Shown here piece by piece: positions 26,201 to 35,546 of a DNA stretch of 35,964 nucleotides. Positions within the stretch are counted from its first letter, which is position 1, and each line of letters starts with the position of its first letter. A program made the translations under genes and the position numbers. This DNA comes from Sphingobium wenxiniae (GTDB lineage: Bacteria; Pseudomonadota; Alphaproteobacteria; Sphingomonadales; Sphingomonadaceae). The notes beneath the pieces are model-generated. The model saw only the letters and a list, made by a program, of their open reading frames with translations. It was not told the DNA's origin and ran no database searches. Location of the stretch: contig NZ_VLKK01000024.1 in NCBI RefSeq assembly GCF_007830065.1, forward strand, positions 1 to 35,964. The letters are read 5' to 3'.

Positions 26201-29200
26201 CAGGCCGAGGGCGTGCATGTCGCGCGCTGTTGCGGTCACGGCATCGCTGACGGCCCACTCGAGTGAAGCGAGGGTTGTGTAGCGTTCGGCGATATCGAGC
26301 GCGGACTGGCGGGACGCGGCGGCGATTGTCACAAAGGCGAGTTCGCGCCGGCCATGCGGCGGAAGTTCGATCCTGAGCCTGACTGCACAAACCGGATCGA
26401 GCGTCCATCCCAGCGTTCCGCTGAGCGCTTCTCCTTCCATCCCGGCCAGTCGGCTGGCGCTGCCGTAGCGGCCGAGGAAAGCCCTGCGATCGGCCTCCAC
26501 GCCAAGGCGCGTGAAGCCATCGTCATCGCCGATCACCCGATGGAGCATGACGGGAGGTTTCTCGGCGGGATTTCGGGGGCGCCGGGTGAACAGCAGCCCG
26601 TCACCACCCGGCAGTGCTTCCGCGCCGACGAATAATTTGCTGAAAGCAGGATGGCGCGCCGCGTCTTGGGCCGGCGCCAGCACGATCTCGGCGTAGCTGG
26701 TGATTTCGATGATGCGAGGACGGTCTTCTTCATTGACGAGGCTGAGGCGCCGGATCTCGAGGTCATCACCATTGGCGATGGTGATCGTCGTTGTGGCCGA
26801 GAGGCCATGTGCACGCCGATGGAATTCGACCTGATGGGCGTGGAAAACCACCTGTGGCGGCTCTTCCGGTTGAGGAAATGGGCCTCCCGTCGCCGTCCAG
26901 ACATCGCCGTCGTCGATGTCTCGCAGATAGAGCCAATGGCCCGCCTCCGGATCGCCGGGGGCAACCCTGGTGAGCGCATTCTGGTTCCAGCCGATGCTTC
27001 CGGCGCCGTCCGTGCGGATTCGGGTTGAGAGGCGACCATTCCCGAGGACCTGCCAGGCAGGATTGCCGTAACGGCGGTTTGGCGTCCAGCTGTAGAGCCC
27101 CGGAATTGCGCTCTCGGGCGTGGCTTGCGGTTCCCGGAACTCGACCCGTCCAATTTCGGGAGGCAGCTCCCACGGAATGCGCTCGTTGAGGAGGAGATCG
27201 ACGGTTCGCACATGAGGGTCTGTGTGGAACCAGCGGACATGCAGGTTCTCGAACAGGACATTGCCAAGGGCTCCGAGGCTCATGCCATGGTGGTGCGCCA
27301 TGTAGGAGCGCACGAGGGCGAACCGCTTTCCGGTCGGCACGCGCTCGGGCGTGAAGTCGATGGCCTCATAGAAGCCGTAGCGGCCGATGACGCCCAGCTC
27401 CTCAAGCACCTTGAGATTTCGTACGGCGACTGCGGGGCGTGTCGTCAGAGCAAGGACGGTTGCATAAGGGGCGACGACGAGATCACGGCCCAGGCCACGC
27501 TGCAGCCCGAGTTCCGGGACACCGAAGGCGTGGTATCGATAGACACGGTCCTGGCTCATCGAGGCAAATGACGACTCGGAAATTCCCCAGGGGATCGCCT
27601 GCGATCGACCGAACGCGATCTGGATGTCGATCGATGTGCGATCGCTCATGCCGAGAAGAGTGGTCGGATCGCTGTGCAGGAAGATATTCGGCATGAGGTA
27701 TTCGAACATCGAACCGTTCCAGGACACCAATGCCAGTCCGGTATCCTTCCTGGTGATCGGGCGGCCCAGGTGGAACCAATGCTCCGGCGCTATGTCGCCC
27801 TTGGCGATCGAGAAATAGCTGGCAAGTCGGGCCTCGCTGGCCAGGAGGTCATAGTGATGGGGATCGATACGATCGGCGCTGAGATTGTAGCCGATGTGGA
27901 AGAGCCGGGTGGCGGGATCGAAGAGCAGCGCAAAATCCATCTCGTGGGCGAGTGTGGTCGCGCGGTGGGCGAGGCTCTCCAGGCGATCGGAAAGATCCTG
28001 CGCGGCCAGGCGGCCCTCCGCGATCGAAGCGCGGAGATCCTGTATCCATTCCCGGACGGCATCAGGAGCCGCATCTCGTGAGAAGGCGTCGAGGGCGTCG
28101 AGGGCTTGCGCCTCCCCGGCGCCAACCGGCGATGTCACGCCGTAGGTCATCAGATTAGCGATGCTGGCCGCGATTTCGGCGCAGCCTGCCAGCGGAGATG
28201 CAAGTCGCTCGGTCCAGGGGGCAAAGATACGAAGATCACGCCGCATGCCCAGCAGATGATGCTCCAGCCGCTCAAGCCAGGTCTGAACGTCCCGAAGGGC
28301 GGCGATATTGTTCTCGGCAACGCTCTCGGCAAGCAAGCCGGCCTGTTCTCGCAGCCTTTCCATGTCGATCGTGATCAGATCTTCGATCGCCCAGATCCAT
28401 TCGGGTTCATTGTCCCAGGCGTGCTCGGCGGTTTGACGCATGGTAGCGAGAGTGGTGCGGATTCCTTGAGCCGCCTCCGAATCGAGTGCATCCAGCGCCC
28501 CGGCGAGCAGGCCGATGGTGTCTTCGAGCCCATGCCACAGATCGAGGCCAACCGGTGGTGCGTTACGCGCATCGCGCAGAGCTTGCGTGACGGTGATCAG
28601 GCTAACCGCCAGATTGCCGCTATCGACGGTTGAGACGTACCGGGGCTCGAGAGCGGCCAGCGTTCTGGTCTCGTACCAGTTGAGAATATGGCCTCGATAG
28701 CGTTCGAGGCGATCGATCGTGTCGAGTGCGTTGCGCAGGCGCATCTCGAGTTCATTGAGGCCGATATGTCCGAACCGCCAGGCGGTCAGGGATGAGATCA
28801 GCATCATGCCGATGTTGGTTGGGGAGGTACGGTGCGCGGTCTCTTCGTTCGGCGGTTCCTGATAATTGTCGGGAGGGAGCCAGTTGTCCTCCGGCCGCAC
28901 GAAAGTTTCGAAAAAGAGCCAGGTGCGGCGCGCCACAAGCCGGAGGAACTTCCTGTCCGCTTCGGAGATGGTTTCCGTGCGCCGGGGGAGAATGCGGCTG
29001 ATCGAAATCGCAACTTCTGGCGCAACAAACCAGAGCAGCAGCACAGGTGCGGCGGCCGGCAAGGCGGCAGGGGCGATCATGACAATGGCGCCAGCAACAA
29101 GCACTGCGAGCACTGGAGACGCGGCCATATCACGCCAGGCGGCGAGCCGGGGATGCCGGGCGGCGATGCGGCCCGCCATATGTGCAGCCGAGGTCCATTC

Positions 29201-31666
29201 GAGCCTCTTTCGCCCCGATCGCAGCCGCCAGAGGGTGACGAAGATCGCGTGGAGCGCGATAAATGAGTCGCTGACGAGGAACGTGATCGCCAGCGCCCAT
29301 CGGCCGAGCTGATCTGCTTGTTGCCGAAGAACGCGTTGCATGACACCGCGCCGACGGCCCCGGGCGACGCCGGTGACGAGATCGGTGAAGAGATAGGCGG
29401 CGGGCGCAGCAAGTGCGAGGAGCGTCCATACCCAGGGCTGCCCATGGAGCAGGAACCAGCCGCCCAGCAGAAGCGCGACGATGCTGAAGGGGATCAGACT
29501 GCGGCGCAGATTGTCGAATATCTTGAGGCGGTCGAGCCAGCCGAGCCGGTTGCGGAGCCAGCGTCCGTCGCGGCCGGGTACGAAGGGAAACAGCCACGGC
29601 AGGATTTGCCAGTCGCCGCGCACCCAGCGGTGCCATCGCCACGCGAAATCGAGGTAGCCGGTCGGGAAGCTCTCGTAGACGATGATATCGCTCGCCAGCG
29701 CTGCGCGGCCATGCAGGCCCTCGAACAGATCATGACTGAGCAAAGTGTTCTCAGGGGCGCGGCCATCGAGACTGCGCTCGAAAGTGGCGACCTCATAGAT
29801 GCCCTTTCCGACGAAGACACCGGAGCCAAGGAGGTCCTGGTAGACGTCCGATACGGCGCGCGAATAGATGTCGATCGCCGTGTCTCCGCCATAAAAGCGG
29901 GAGAAGAGCGACTGACCGGTCGTGTCCGGCGCCAGCTCAACGCGAGGCTGGATGATCGTGTAGCCGCGTTCCACGCGACCTGAAGCGGGATCGAAACGGG
30001 CTTTGTTGAGCGGATGCGCGAGCGTGCCGACCAATCGGCGAACGACCCCGTGCGGGAGACGGGTGTCGGCATCGGCGGTCACGACGAAGCGACATTTGCG
30101 CAGGGCGTCGATCCGACCGGCGATCACGCTGAAAGGCGTGGAAATCCCATGGAGGATGTACGCATTGAATTGTTCAAGTTTGCCGCGTTTGCGTTCCCAG
30201 CCCATCCAGGATCCCTGTGTCTCATTGTAGAGGCGAGGCCGGTGGAGCAGGTGAAACGGACCGTCGCCCCGGGCGCCCGGGTAGCGCTTGTTGAGCTCGT
30301 CCACACCCGAGACCAGCGCCTGCGTAATGTCGTCATCGGTCGGCATGTCCTCAGCATCTGCGTCCGCGAAGTCGCTGAGCAGGACGAACTGGAGAGCTGT
30401 ATCGGAATTTGCCAGTCGATGCGCCTCAAGCCGTTGCAGGAGGGAAGGGATGTCGGAGGCGTTCGCAACGAGGACAGGCATGGCGATGGCAGTGGCGCAG
30501 TCCTTGGGGATTCCTTTCTTGAATTCGAGCTTGGGGAGGACCCGTGGAGGGACGATCTGGGTCACGAGCCAGTTCACGAACGTGATGCTCAGGATCGACG
30601 CAGGGAGGAGCGTCAGGGCGATGCCGAGCAGCCAGGAGCCGATCGAGGCCTCTGTTGACGCGAGATAGGCGGCTGGCACGGCGAAGGCGGTGAGTCCTGC
30701 CAAGAGTAAAGCGCACGCGTAAAGGACGCCAGGGTAACGGCGTATGCGGCGCAGCATCGAACCCAAAGTCCAGGGGCGCGGATCGATGGCATCTGAAAAG
30801 AAGGCCCGCCCTTCGTCGATCAACCAATAGCCGACATGACCCGAGGGCGAGTTCTCGCTGCTATGGCACTGACGCAGGGCTCGCTCCGCAACCTCCCATT
30901 CCGCCAACTGTGACTGCGACGCAAGTTGCTCTACGGCGTGACGGTATCGGTCGCGGGTGTCGAAATCCATGCGCGGATAGACCCCGGCCGGATCGCGCCT
31001 GAGGATCGCCTCGACCCGGCTCGTTCGATCGAAAAAGTCATTCCACTGGATGGTCGCGATAACCGCCAGGTTGGCGATTGCGCGCGCTACATATTCTGTA
31101 TCGTCGAATGCCGCTGCGCAGGCGTCCGGGGTCTCGACGATCTGGAACGGTGGCTCAACATCGGGGAACAGGCGACTGAACGCGGTGACCAGAAGCTCCA
31201 GGCAGACGATGCGGAGCATCGTCGGGAAGGCCCAGATTTCAGCGATGCTGAGCGGCATCTGCTCCTGATAGCGGTCGACATAATGGACCGCCGTGTTCAG
31301 CGATACCTGAAGGTGGGAAGCCTGCAGGAGCGAGTGGGCCAGTTGATGGATGCGCGGGCGCGCGAGGCCGCCTTCGCCGAGGCCTGGCAGTTTCGCGTAG
31401 AATTCCTGCGGAAGATCCTCACGGATCTGGAGGATGGCTCGCTGGATCTGATAATCATTGTCTAGCAGCCACTCGGCCGCCGAACTGGCCTGTGGTTCGG
31501 CCTTGCCCGCAGCGAGCCGCGCCCTGGTCAACCACCCTTTCATCGCATCAAGGCGGTTCCAGGCCATGAGGGGGGCCGAGCGGCTGATCAGGCCCGTGAG
31601 CTGGTGGCGGGCCGCAGTGTCCGCGGCGGCCCCGCTGATGGGATCGCGTTCCTCGAGATCGGCCAT
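23240..31666 (-). CDS. ndvB: Cyclic beta-1,2-glucan synthase
   Basis: This giant 2808-residue inner-membrane enzyme makes cyclic beta-1,2-glucan from UDP-glucose and is close in size to Agrobacterium ChvB (about 2830). The N-terminal cytoplasmic region runs to about 310; membrane segments lie at about 315-390, 720-770, 790-815 and 845-885. The GT84 glycosyltransferase domain between them has VVTADADTRLP (Asp532, Asp534). A glucoamylase-like helical part follows (about 900-1450). The C-terminal third has two GH94-type beta-sandwich/barrel modules, with GAGDWNDGMDRVG at about 2482-2494, the phosphorylase-like site that sets ring size. No frameshift was seen. It begins two bases after the Usp stop, so expression is probably coupled. 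Periplasmic cyclic glucans serve osmoadaptation and host interaction in rhizobia. Confidence 0.94.
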   Translation of the reverse strand: MADLEERDPISGAAADTAARHQLTGLISRSAPLMAWNRLDAMKGWLTRARLAAGKAEPQASSAAEWLLDNDYQIQRAILQIREDLPQEFYAKLPGLGEGGLARPRIHQLAHSLLQASHLQVSLNTAVHYVDRYQEQMPLSIAEIWAFPTMLRIVCLELLVTAFSRLFPDVEPPFQIVETPDACAAAFDDTEYVARAIANLAVIATIQWNDFFDRTSRVEAILRRDPAGVYPRMDFDTRDRYRHAVEQLASQSQLAEWEVAERALRQCHSSENSPSGHVGYWLIDEGRAFFSDAIDPRPWTLGSMLRRIRRYPGVLYACALLLAGLTAFAVPAAYLASTEASIGSWLLGIALTLLPASILSITFVNWLVTQIVPPRVLPKLEFKKGIPKDCATAIAMPVLVANASDIPSLLQRLEAHRLANSDTALQFVLLSDFADADAEDMPTDDDITQALVSGVDELNKRYPGARGDGPFHLLHRPRLYNETQGSWMGWERKRGKLEQFNAYILHGISTPFSVIAGRIDALRKCRFVVTADADTRLPHGVVRRLVGTLAHPLNKARFDPASGRVERGYTIIQPRVELAPDTTGQSLFSRFYGGDTAIDIYSRAVSDVYQDLLGSGVFVGKGIYEVATFERSLDGRAPENTLLSHDLFEGLHGRAALASDIIVYESFPTGYLDFAWRWHRWVRGDWQILPWLFPFVPGRDGRWLRNRLGWLDRLKIFDNLRRSLIPFSIVALLLGGWFLLHGQPWVWTLLALAAPAAYLFTDLVTGVARGRRRGVMQRVLRQQADQLGRWALAITFLVSDSFIALHAIFVTLWRLRSGRKRLEWTSAAHMAGRIAARHPRLAAWRDMAASPVLAVLVAGAIVMIAPAALPAAAPVLLLWFVAPEVAISISRILPRRTETISEADRKFLRLVARRTWLFFETFVRPEDNWLPPDNYQEPPNEETAHRTSPTNIGMMLISSLTAWRFGHIGLNELEMRLRNALDTIDRLERYRGHILNWYETRTLAALEPRYVSTVDSGNLAVSLITVTQALRDARNAPPVGLDLWHGLEDTIGLLAGALDALDSEAAQGIRTTLATMRQTAEHAWDNEPEWIWAIEDLITIDMERLREQAGLLAESVAENNIAALRDVQTWLERLEHHLLGMRRDLRIFAPWTERLASPLAGCAEIAASIANLMTYGVTSPVGAGEAQALDALDAFSRDAAPDAVREWIQDLRASIAEGRLAAQDLSDRLESLAHRATTLAHEMDFALLFDPATRLFHIGYNLSADRIDPHHYDLLASEARLASYFSIAKGDIAPEHWFHLGRPITRKDTGLALVSWNGSMFEYLMPNIFLHSDPTTLLGMSDRTSIDIQIAFGRSQAIPWGISESSFASMSQDRVYRYHAFGVPELGLQRGLGRDLVVAPYATVLALTTRPAVAVRNLKVLEELGVIGRYGFYEAIDFTPERVPTGKRFALVRSYMAHHHGMSLGALGNVLFENLHVRWFHTDPHVRTVDLLLNERIPWELPPEIGRVEFREPQATPESAIPGLYSWTPNRRYGNPAWQVLGNGRLSTRIRTDGAGSIGWNQNALTRVAPGDPEAGHWLYLRDIDDGDVWTATGGPFPQPEEPPQVVFHAHQVEFHRRAHGLSATTTITIANGDDLEIRRLSLVNEEDRPRIIEITSYAEIVLAPAQDAARHPAFSKLFVGAEALPGGDGLLFTRRPRNPAEKPPVMLHRVIGDDDGFTRLGVEADRRAFLGRYGSASRLAGMEGEALSGTLGWTLDPVCAVRLRIELPPHGRRELAFVTIAAASRQSALDIAERYTTLASLEWAVSDAVTATARDMHALGLAPALVPQAQELFSFLISARTNLPRSASHGFRRGDLWALGISGDHPVLLLRAGTAEQTGLLRFVISVQALWRQRGISVDLVITHEGTSGYIEPVREQLLEVLRDQNAQDRLGTNGGIHVIGIGPSDGERAALLDRVSRVILDEGGGPLGDQLTRQEQPCHQGPSFTPVDGTAATHSSSPLPRPSDLQFDNGWGGFAPDSGDYVICLEPGATTPAPWSNVLANDAFGTIVTEGGLGFTWATNSGENRLTPWFNDPIRDPQCERLYLRDEENVRLWTPTPLPAGRHSACQVQHGPGQTTWRKSSEGLEQELSVFVPTTASVKLVHLRLRNLTPGPRRLTATYYAEWLLGAVHGEQAPLRTCDYDPSCHAILARNPWTEEFGDRVAFLASTLPVHSFTTSRQDFEGGQSDPARPGALLSWDLGNRPAAAADDCCAALQVHLDIPADETADVCFVLGQGENWDHARELVHYWQDPANIEAAASACAAAWDERLSRVQVTTPDPAFDLMVNRWLPHQSISARVRARAGFYQASGAFGFRDQLQDVLAQVHVDPAATRRHILAAAAHQFEEGDVLHWWHPPFDRGVRTRCSDDLVWLPYAVAHYVEATGDTGILAERISYLQAPPLAADEGDRYARFDVSTYTGSLFNHCERALSHAYRLGPHGLPLIGAGDWNDGMDRVGSRGHGESVWLAWFIIATIRNFTRHCLDENQTGFRDRWNGRADSLAAAVERSAWDGEWYLRAFDDDGRAWGTSQEQECRIDSIAQSWSILSGAGDPERTEKAIASARKHLVRDDDNIIRLLDPAFDRTPREPGYIKAYPPGIRENGGQYTHAAAWLAIAVARTRDGDSAMSLFDRINPIRHTSTRESAEHYRTEPYVVAADIAGVAPHLGRGGWTWYTGAAAWTWRLAVEEILGVRLIQNELQIRPSLPRDWDRAEMTFRRGAATIAVTLQVDHDLDQEARIFVDGADWHAPGVPFPEDGATRNVLVRLARPA

Positions 31667-31668
31667 GA

Positions 31669-32682
31669 TCAGCCCAGGCCGCCGACCGGCAACCGGAGCC
31701 TTTCGTGCACAGTTGGGAGGGATGTCTGCGCCGGGCGAACTGTGGTCGGCAGAACGAGCATCGGTACGCTGCAGTGCGTCATCAGGTAGGAGGCGACCGT
31801 GCCATAGGGAACGTCCGCCACATGCTCGCGGCTATGGCCACGGGCTGACATCACGGCGAGATCCACGGCTTCCTTTTGGATCAACTCGTTGAGCGCCTCG
31901 CGGACATCGTCTGCGCGGGTGGACAGGATGCGAACGCGAAGGCCGGTCGCTGTCAGGTTGGATTTAACCCGCTGAAGATAGCTGCACGCGGCCTGTTCGT
32001 TGCGCTCGATGAGACTTTGGCGAAGCTCCTTGTCTTCCATTTCCAGCGGCCGTGCCTCGATCATTTCGGGGGCAGGGACGACATGGGCGAGGAGGATCTC
32101 TGCGTTGGCGGCGCGCGCAATGCGTGCGGCCAACGGCAGCACGCTCTCCGCCCAGCGGGAACCGTCAAGTGGTACGAGAATTCGCTGGTAGCTCTGGTCC
32201 GGCGCTTGAGCCTCGACGGGGACGAGCAGAATGGGGCTGGGCGCGTGGGCCAGGATTTTCTGAGCGGTGCCGCCTATTCCGGTCTTGCCCAACTCCTTCC
32301 TTCCGCGCCTTCCCAGCACGATCAGGTCATCGCTGCGTTCGCCGATGAAGCGACAGATCTCCTCTGCCGTTTGTCCTTCGGCGAGTTCGATCGTGGTATG
32401 GGGCGTTGGCGTTCGAGCAGCGTTGGCGCATCGATCCAGCGCGCGCAATGCTTCCCGGCGCCGAAGATTCCACTCTATAGGATCGGGGCGCACGTCAGGA
32501 GACGCCTCGGCGTCGAGAACCTGAAGGAGTGTTACCGGGAAATCGAGTGCGTCCGCGAGCGCAGCGGCGTGCGGATAGACCCAGGCATTGCGATCCGCGC
32601 AGTCGATACAGGCAACGATGCCTGGGTCGCAAGCGGGAGGGTGGGGGCGGGAGGGGAGAGAAAATGCAGCGACAGCAGACAT
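31669..32682 (-). CDS. Tandem-domain universal stress protein
   Basis: This 337-residue protein has two Usp domains. ATG 32682 is chosen over the longer frame (32805) because GGAGG lies 10 bases upstream and the extra N-terminus is not conserved in style. The first domain (about 15-160) starts PGIVACIDCADRNAW and ends with LGRRGRKELGKTGIGGTAQ; the second (about 165-310) starts RILVPLDGSRWAE and ends AVMSARGHSREHVADVPYGTVA, which carries a Gly-rich nucleotide-binding type loop. Two bases separate its stop from the ndvB start, indicating one transcript: usp-ndvB. Its coupling to a glucan synthase suggests stress-linked envelope remodelling; this is inference. Confidence 0.9.
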   Translation of the reverse strand: MSAVAAFSLPSRPHPPACDPGIVACIDCADRNAWVYPHAAALADALDFPVTLLQVLDAEASPDVRPDPIEWNLRRREALRALDRCANAARTPTPHTTIELAEGQTAEEICRFIGERSDDLIVLGRRGRKELGKTGIGGTAQKILAHAPSPILLVPVEAQAPDQSYQRILVPLDGSRWAESVLPLAARIARAANAEILLAHVVPAPEMIEARPLEMEDKELRQSLIERNEQAACSYLQRVKSNLTATGLRVRILSTRADDVREALNELIQKEAVDLAVMSARGHSREHVADVPYGTVASYLMTHCSVPMLVLPTTVRPAQTSLPTVHERLRLPVGGLG

Positions 32683-32877
32683 GGGACACGACCTCCAGTT
32701 GCCGTTCGTCCCCCGGCGATCGGCGGCTTTGAGTGCGGCGGACCCTTTTGGTGCGCTGCGTGGACCAGCTCTTGCTCCCTGCCGATTCGAGCCAGTGTGG
32801 GGCACGCTATCGGGGCCAGTCGGGGGATGACATTAGGGCTTTTACGAATAGGGATGGCTGGGGGTGGAGGAACCGAA

Positions 32878-32913
32878 CCGGCGTGGCGGCAAATGCCGCG
32901 ACACACACGCCGG
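32878..32913 (-). terminator. Nested stem-loop after PEP synthase
   Basis: An outer stem CCGGCGTG (32878-32885) with CACGCCGG (32906-32913) encloses an inner stem GCGGC (32886-32890) with GCCGC (32895-32899). It starts 16 bases after the ppsA stop (which ends at 32930) in the minus direction and is GC-rich. It is followed by only a short TTCGG, so it may be a weak terminator or an mRNA 3'-end stabiliser. Confidence 0.5.
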
Positions 32914-32929
32914 TCAGGCAAGTCGGAGA

Positions 32930-35314
32930 TCAGCTCGTCGAGAGACCCTCAGCTGCCGAGACGGCTTGTACTGTCCGTACGAAGCTGTCCGGGTTCAGCG
33001 ATATGGAGTCGATACCCTCAGCAACGAGGAAAGCAGCGAAGTCGGGATGATTGCTCGGTGCCTGGCCGCAAATGCCGATCTTGATGCCGGCCGCGTGAGC
33101 CTTTCGAATGGCCTCGGCGATCATCAGCGTAACGGCCTCGTTGCGCTCGTCGAACAAGCTGGCCAGAAAGCCCGAATCGCGATCGACGCCAAGCACCAGC
33201 TGGGTGAGGTCGTTTGACCCGATTGAAAAGCCGTCGAAGCGCGTGGCGAACTGCTCGGCCAGGATGACGTTCGAGGGAATCTCGCACATCATATAGATTT
33301 GGAGGCCGTTCTCGCCGCGGCGCAGGCCGTTCTCGGCCATGGCTTCGAGTACGCGATCGGCTTCGGCCGGGGTGCGGCAGAACGGGACCATCACGATGAC
33401 GTTGCGGAAGCCCATGGTTTCGCGCACCCGTTTGAGGGCGCGGCACTCGAGCGCAAACCCTTCGCGATAGCGTTCGTCATAATAGCGCGAAGCGCCCCGG
33501 AATCCGAGCATCGGATTCTCTTCCTCGGGTTCGAAAACGTCACCGCCTACAAGGTGGGCGTACTCGTTGGTCTTGAAGTCGCTGAGGCGAACGATGGCGG
33601 GGTGCGGGTGATAGGGACTTGCGAGCTTGGCGATGCCGCGAGCGAGGACATCGACGAAATAGTCGGACGGATGCGCGTATCCGCGTGTGAGGTCCCGGAT
33701 CTGGCGCTGGACTTCCGGGCTCGTCCGCTCGGGATGGACGAGCGCCATGGGATGGACTTTGATGTGGGCGTTGATGATGAATTCCATACGGGCAAGGCCG
33801 ACGCCCTTTGCGGGCAGCCTCCACCACTGGAACGCGGCTGCCGGGTTCGCGATATTGACCATCATGTCGGTCCTGGTGGCCGGCAGGGCGCCGATATCGA
33901 CGTCGGCCACCGAGAAATCGAGGATGCCGTCGTAGATCGTGCCGACGTCGCCGTCGGCGCAACTGATCGTGATATCCTGGTTTTCGGCGATGACCTCGGT
34001 GGCGTTGCCTGTACCGACGATCGCGGGCACGCCAAGTTCGCGGCTGACGATGGCGGCATGACTGGTGGTGCCGCCGTGGTTGGTCACGATGCCCGCGGCC
34101 CGCTTCATAATGGGAACCCAGTCGGGATCGGTCGTCTCGGTTACGAGGATCGATCCGTCGCGGAACTGTTCGATGTCGGCGGCGGTGCGGATCACGCAGG
34201 CCTTGCCGGCGGCGATGGCGGTGCCGATGGCGGCGCCGGTCGTGATCGCGGCGCCTTTCGATTTGAGGCGGTAATGCCGGAAGGTGGTGGCGCTGGATTG
34301 TGCCTGGACCGTCTCGGGCCGGGCCTGGACGATGTAGAGTTCGCCTGTCTCGCCATCTTTCGCCCACTCCATATCCATCGGGCGTTGATAATGGTCCTCG
34401 ATCGCGACAGCCCAGCGGGCGAGCTGGAGGATATCGGCATTGTCGAGCACGAAGGACCGGCGTTCCTGCACGGTCGTCTCGACGATGCGCGTGCGGTGGC
34501 TTCCGCCCTCGCCATAAACCATGCGGAAGGCTTTGCCGCCGAGCTCCTTGTCGATGATCGGCTCGTTTTCCGGCTGCGCGAGAAGCGGCTTGAAAACGAC
34601 ATATCTGTCCGGATTGACGGTCCCCTGAACCACGGTTTCACCAAGGCCCCAGGCGGCACTGATGACGATGGCGTTGGGGAATCCGGTTTCGGTGTCGATC
34701 GAGAACATGACGCCCGAACCGGACAAATCCGAACGCACCATCTGCTGGATGCCGATCGAAAGGGCGACTTCGAGATGATCGAAGCCTTTCGCTTCACGGT
34801 AAGCGATCGCCCGGTCCGTGAACAGCGAGGCGAAACAGCGCCGGCAGGCATCCTGAAGTGCAAACTGCCCTTTCACGTTCAGGAAGGTTTCCTGTTGACC
34901 CGCGAAACTCGCATCGGGAAGGTCCTCGGCCGTGGCGCTGCTGCGCACGGCGACGGCAGGCCGGTCAATTCCCACCCTGCGACCGAGTTCCGCGTAGGCG
35001 GCCAGGATATCTTGCGCGACATAGGAAGGGATTGCGCCCTCCAGGAACAGGCGACGAATGGCTTGTCCGGTTTCCTGCAGCGTGCATTTCCCCGAATGGA
35101 AAGCGGCAAGATGTTGGGTGATCCGCGGCGCAAGCTGGTTGTCATGAACAAATGCGCGATAAGCCTCAGCGGTTGTAGCGAAACCCGATGGCACCTTGAC
35201 GCCCTTTTGAGAAAGAGCCGCCGTCATTTCGCCCAGAGACGCATTCTTGCCGCCAACGGCCGGCACGTCGGCGATGGCGATTTCCTCGAACCACAGGATC
35301 AATGGCTTGGGCAT
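32930..35314 (-). CDS. ppsA: Phosphoenolpyruvate synthase
   Basis: This 794-residue enzyme (pyruvate, water dikinase) converts pyruvate + ATP + water to PEP + AMP + phosphate for gluconeogenesis. The ATP-binding domain (about 1-350) has VGGKNASLGEM near residue 21, RSSATAEDLPDASFAGQQE near 125 and VQARPET near 330. The phosphohistidine domain has GGTTSHAAIVSRELGVPAI with catalytic His419 (E. coli His421). The C-terminal PEP/pyruvate domain (about 480-794) ends with GICGQAPSNHPDF containing Cys749 (E. coli Cys751). Size matches E. coli PpsA (792). A strong GGAGG precedes ATG 35314. A nested hairpin lies downstream. No PEP synthase regulatory protein gene (PpsR) is in the window. Confidence 0.95.
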   Translation of the reverse strand: MPKPLILWFEEIAIADVPAVGGKNASLGEMTAALSQKGVKVPSGFATTAEAYRAFVHDNQLAPRITQHLAAFHSGKCTLQETGQAIRRLFLEGAIPSYVAQDILAAYAELGRRVGIDRPAVAVRSSATAEDLPDASFAGQQETFLNVKGQFALQDACRRCFASLFTDRAIAYREAKGFDHLEVALSIGIQQMVRSDLSGSGVMFSIDTETGFPNAIVISAAWGLGETVVQGTVNPDRYVVFKPLLAQPENEPIIDKELGGKAFRMVYGEGGSHRTRIVETTVQERRSFVLDNADILQLARWAVAIEDHYQRPMDMEWAKDGETGELYIVQARPETVQAQSSATTFRHYRLKSKGAAITTGAAIGTAIAAGKACVIRTAADIEQFRDGSILVTETTDPDWVPIMKRAAGIVTNHGGTTSHAAIVSRELGVPAIVGTGNATEVIAENQDITISCADGDVGTIYDGILDFSVADVDIGALPATRTDMMVNIANPAAAFQWWRLPAKGVGLARMEFIINAHIKVHPMALVHPERTSPEVQRQIRDLTRGYAHPSDYFVDVLARGIAKLASPYHPHPAIVRLSDFKTNEYAHLVGGDVFEPEEENPMLGFRGASRYYDERYREGFALECRALKRVRETMGFRNVIVMVPFCRTPAEADRVLEAMAENGLRRGENGLQIYMMCEIPSNVILAEQFATRFDGFSIGSNDLTQLVLGVDRDSGFLASLFDERNEAVTLMIAEAIRKAHAAGIKIGICGQAPSNHPDFAAFLVAEGIDSISLNPDSFVRTVQAVSAAEGLSTS

Positions 35315-35546
35315 GGCTTTCCTCCAGCTTGGGCATGGCGCCAGGCGAGCTGCCGCCTTGATCGCCTCGTTTTCGGGGCAACCATCGCCGGGCAGGAGGT
35401 GAGGGTCATTACGTAAGGGTCCTATGCGTGGGTTGCACAGGAGGGTCCGTTGGTCAGGGCGCCATCGGAGGTCTTCGCGGGTTTTGCCTTCAGTCGGGCT
35501 GCTTCAGGCGATCCCCGTCCGCCGTCCGCAGGATGGTGATCGCAAT

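Noticed and set aside
33299..35416. Plus-strand open frame of 705 codons opposite ppsA
   Set aside because: It is the mirror frame of a fully conserved PEP synthase; long antisense frames are expected in GC-rich codon usage, and its sequence shows no motifs.
17396..35418. TACGTA hexamers upstream of several island genes (near 17398, 18211, 35412)
   Set aside because: About four or five copies of this palindrome are expected by chance in a window of this length and composition; flanking bases do not agree.
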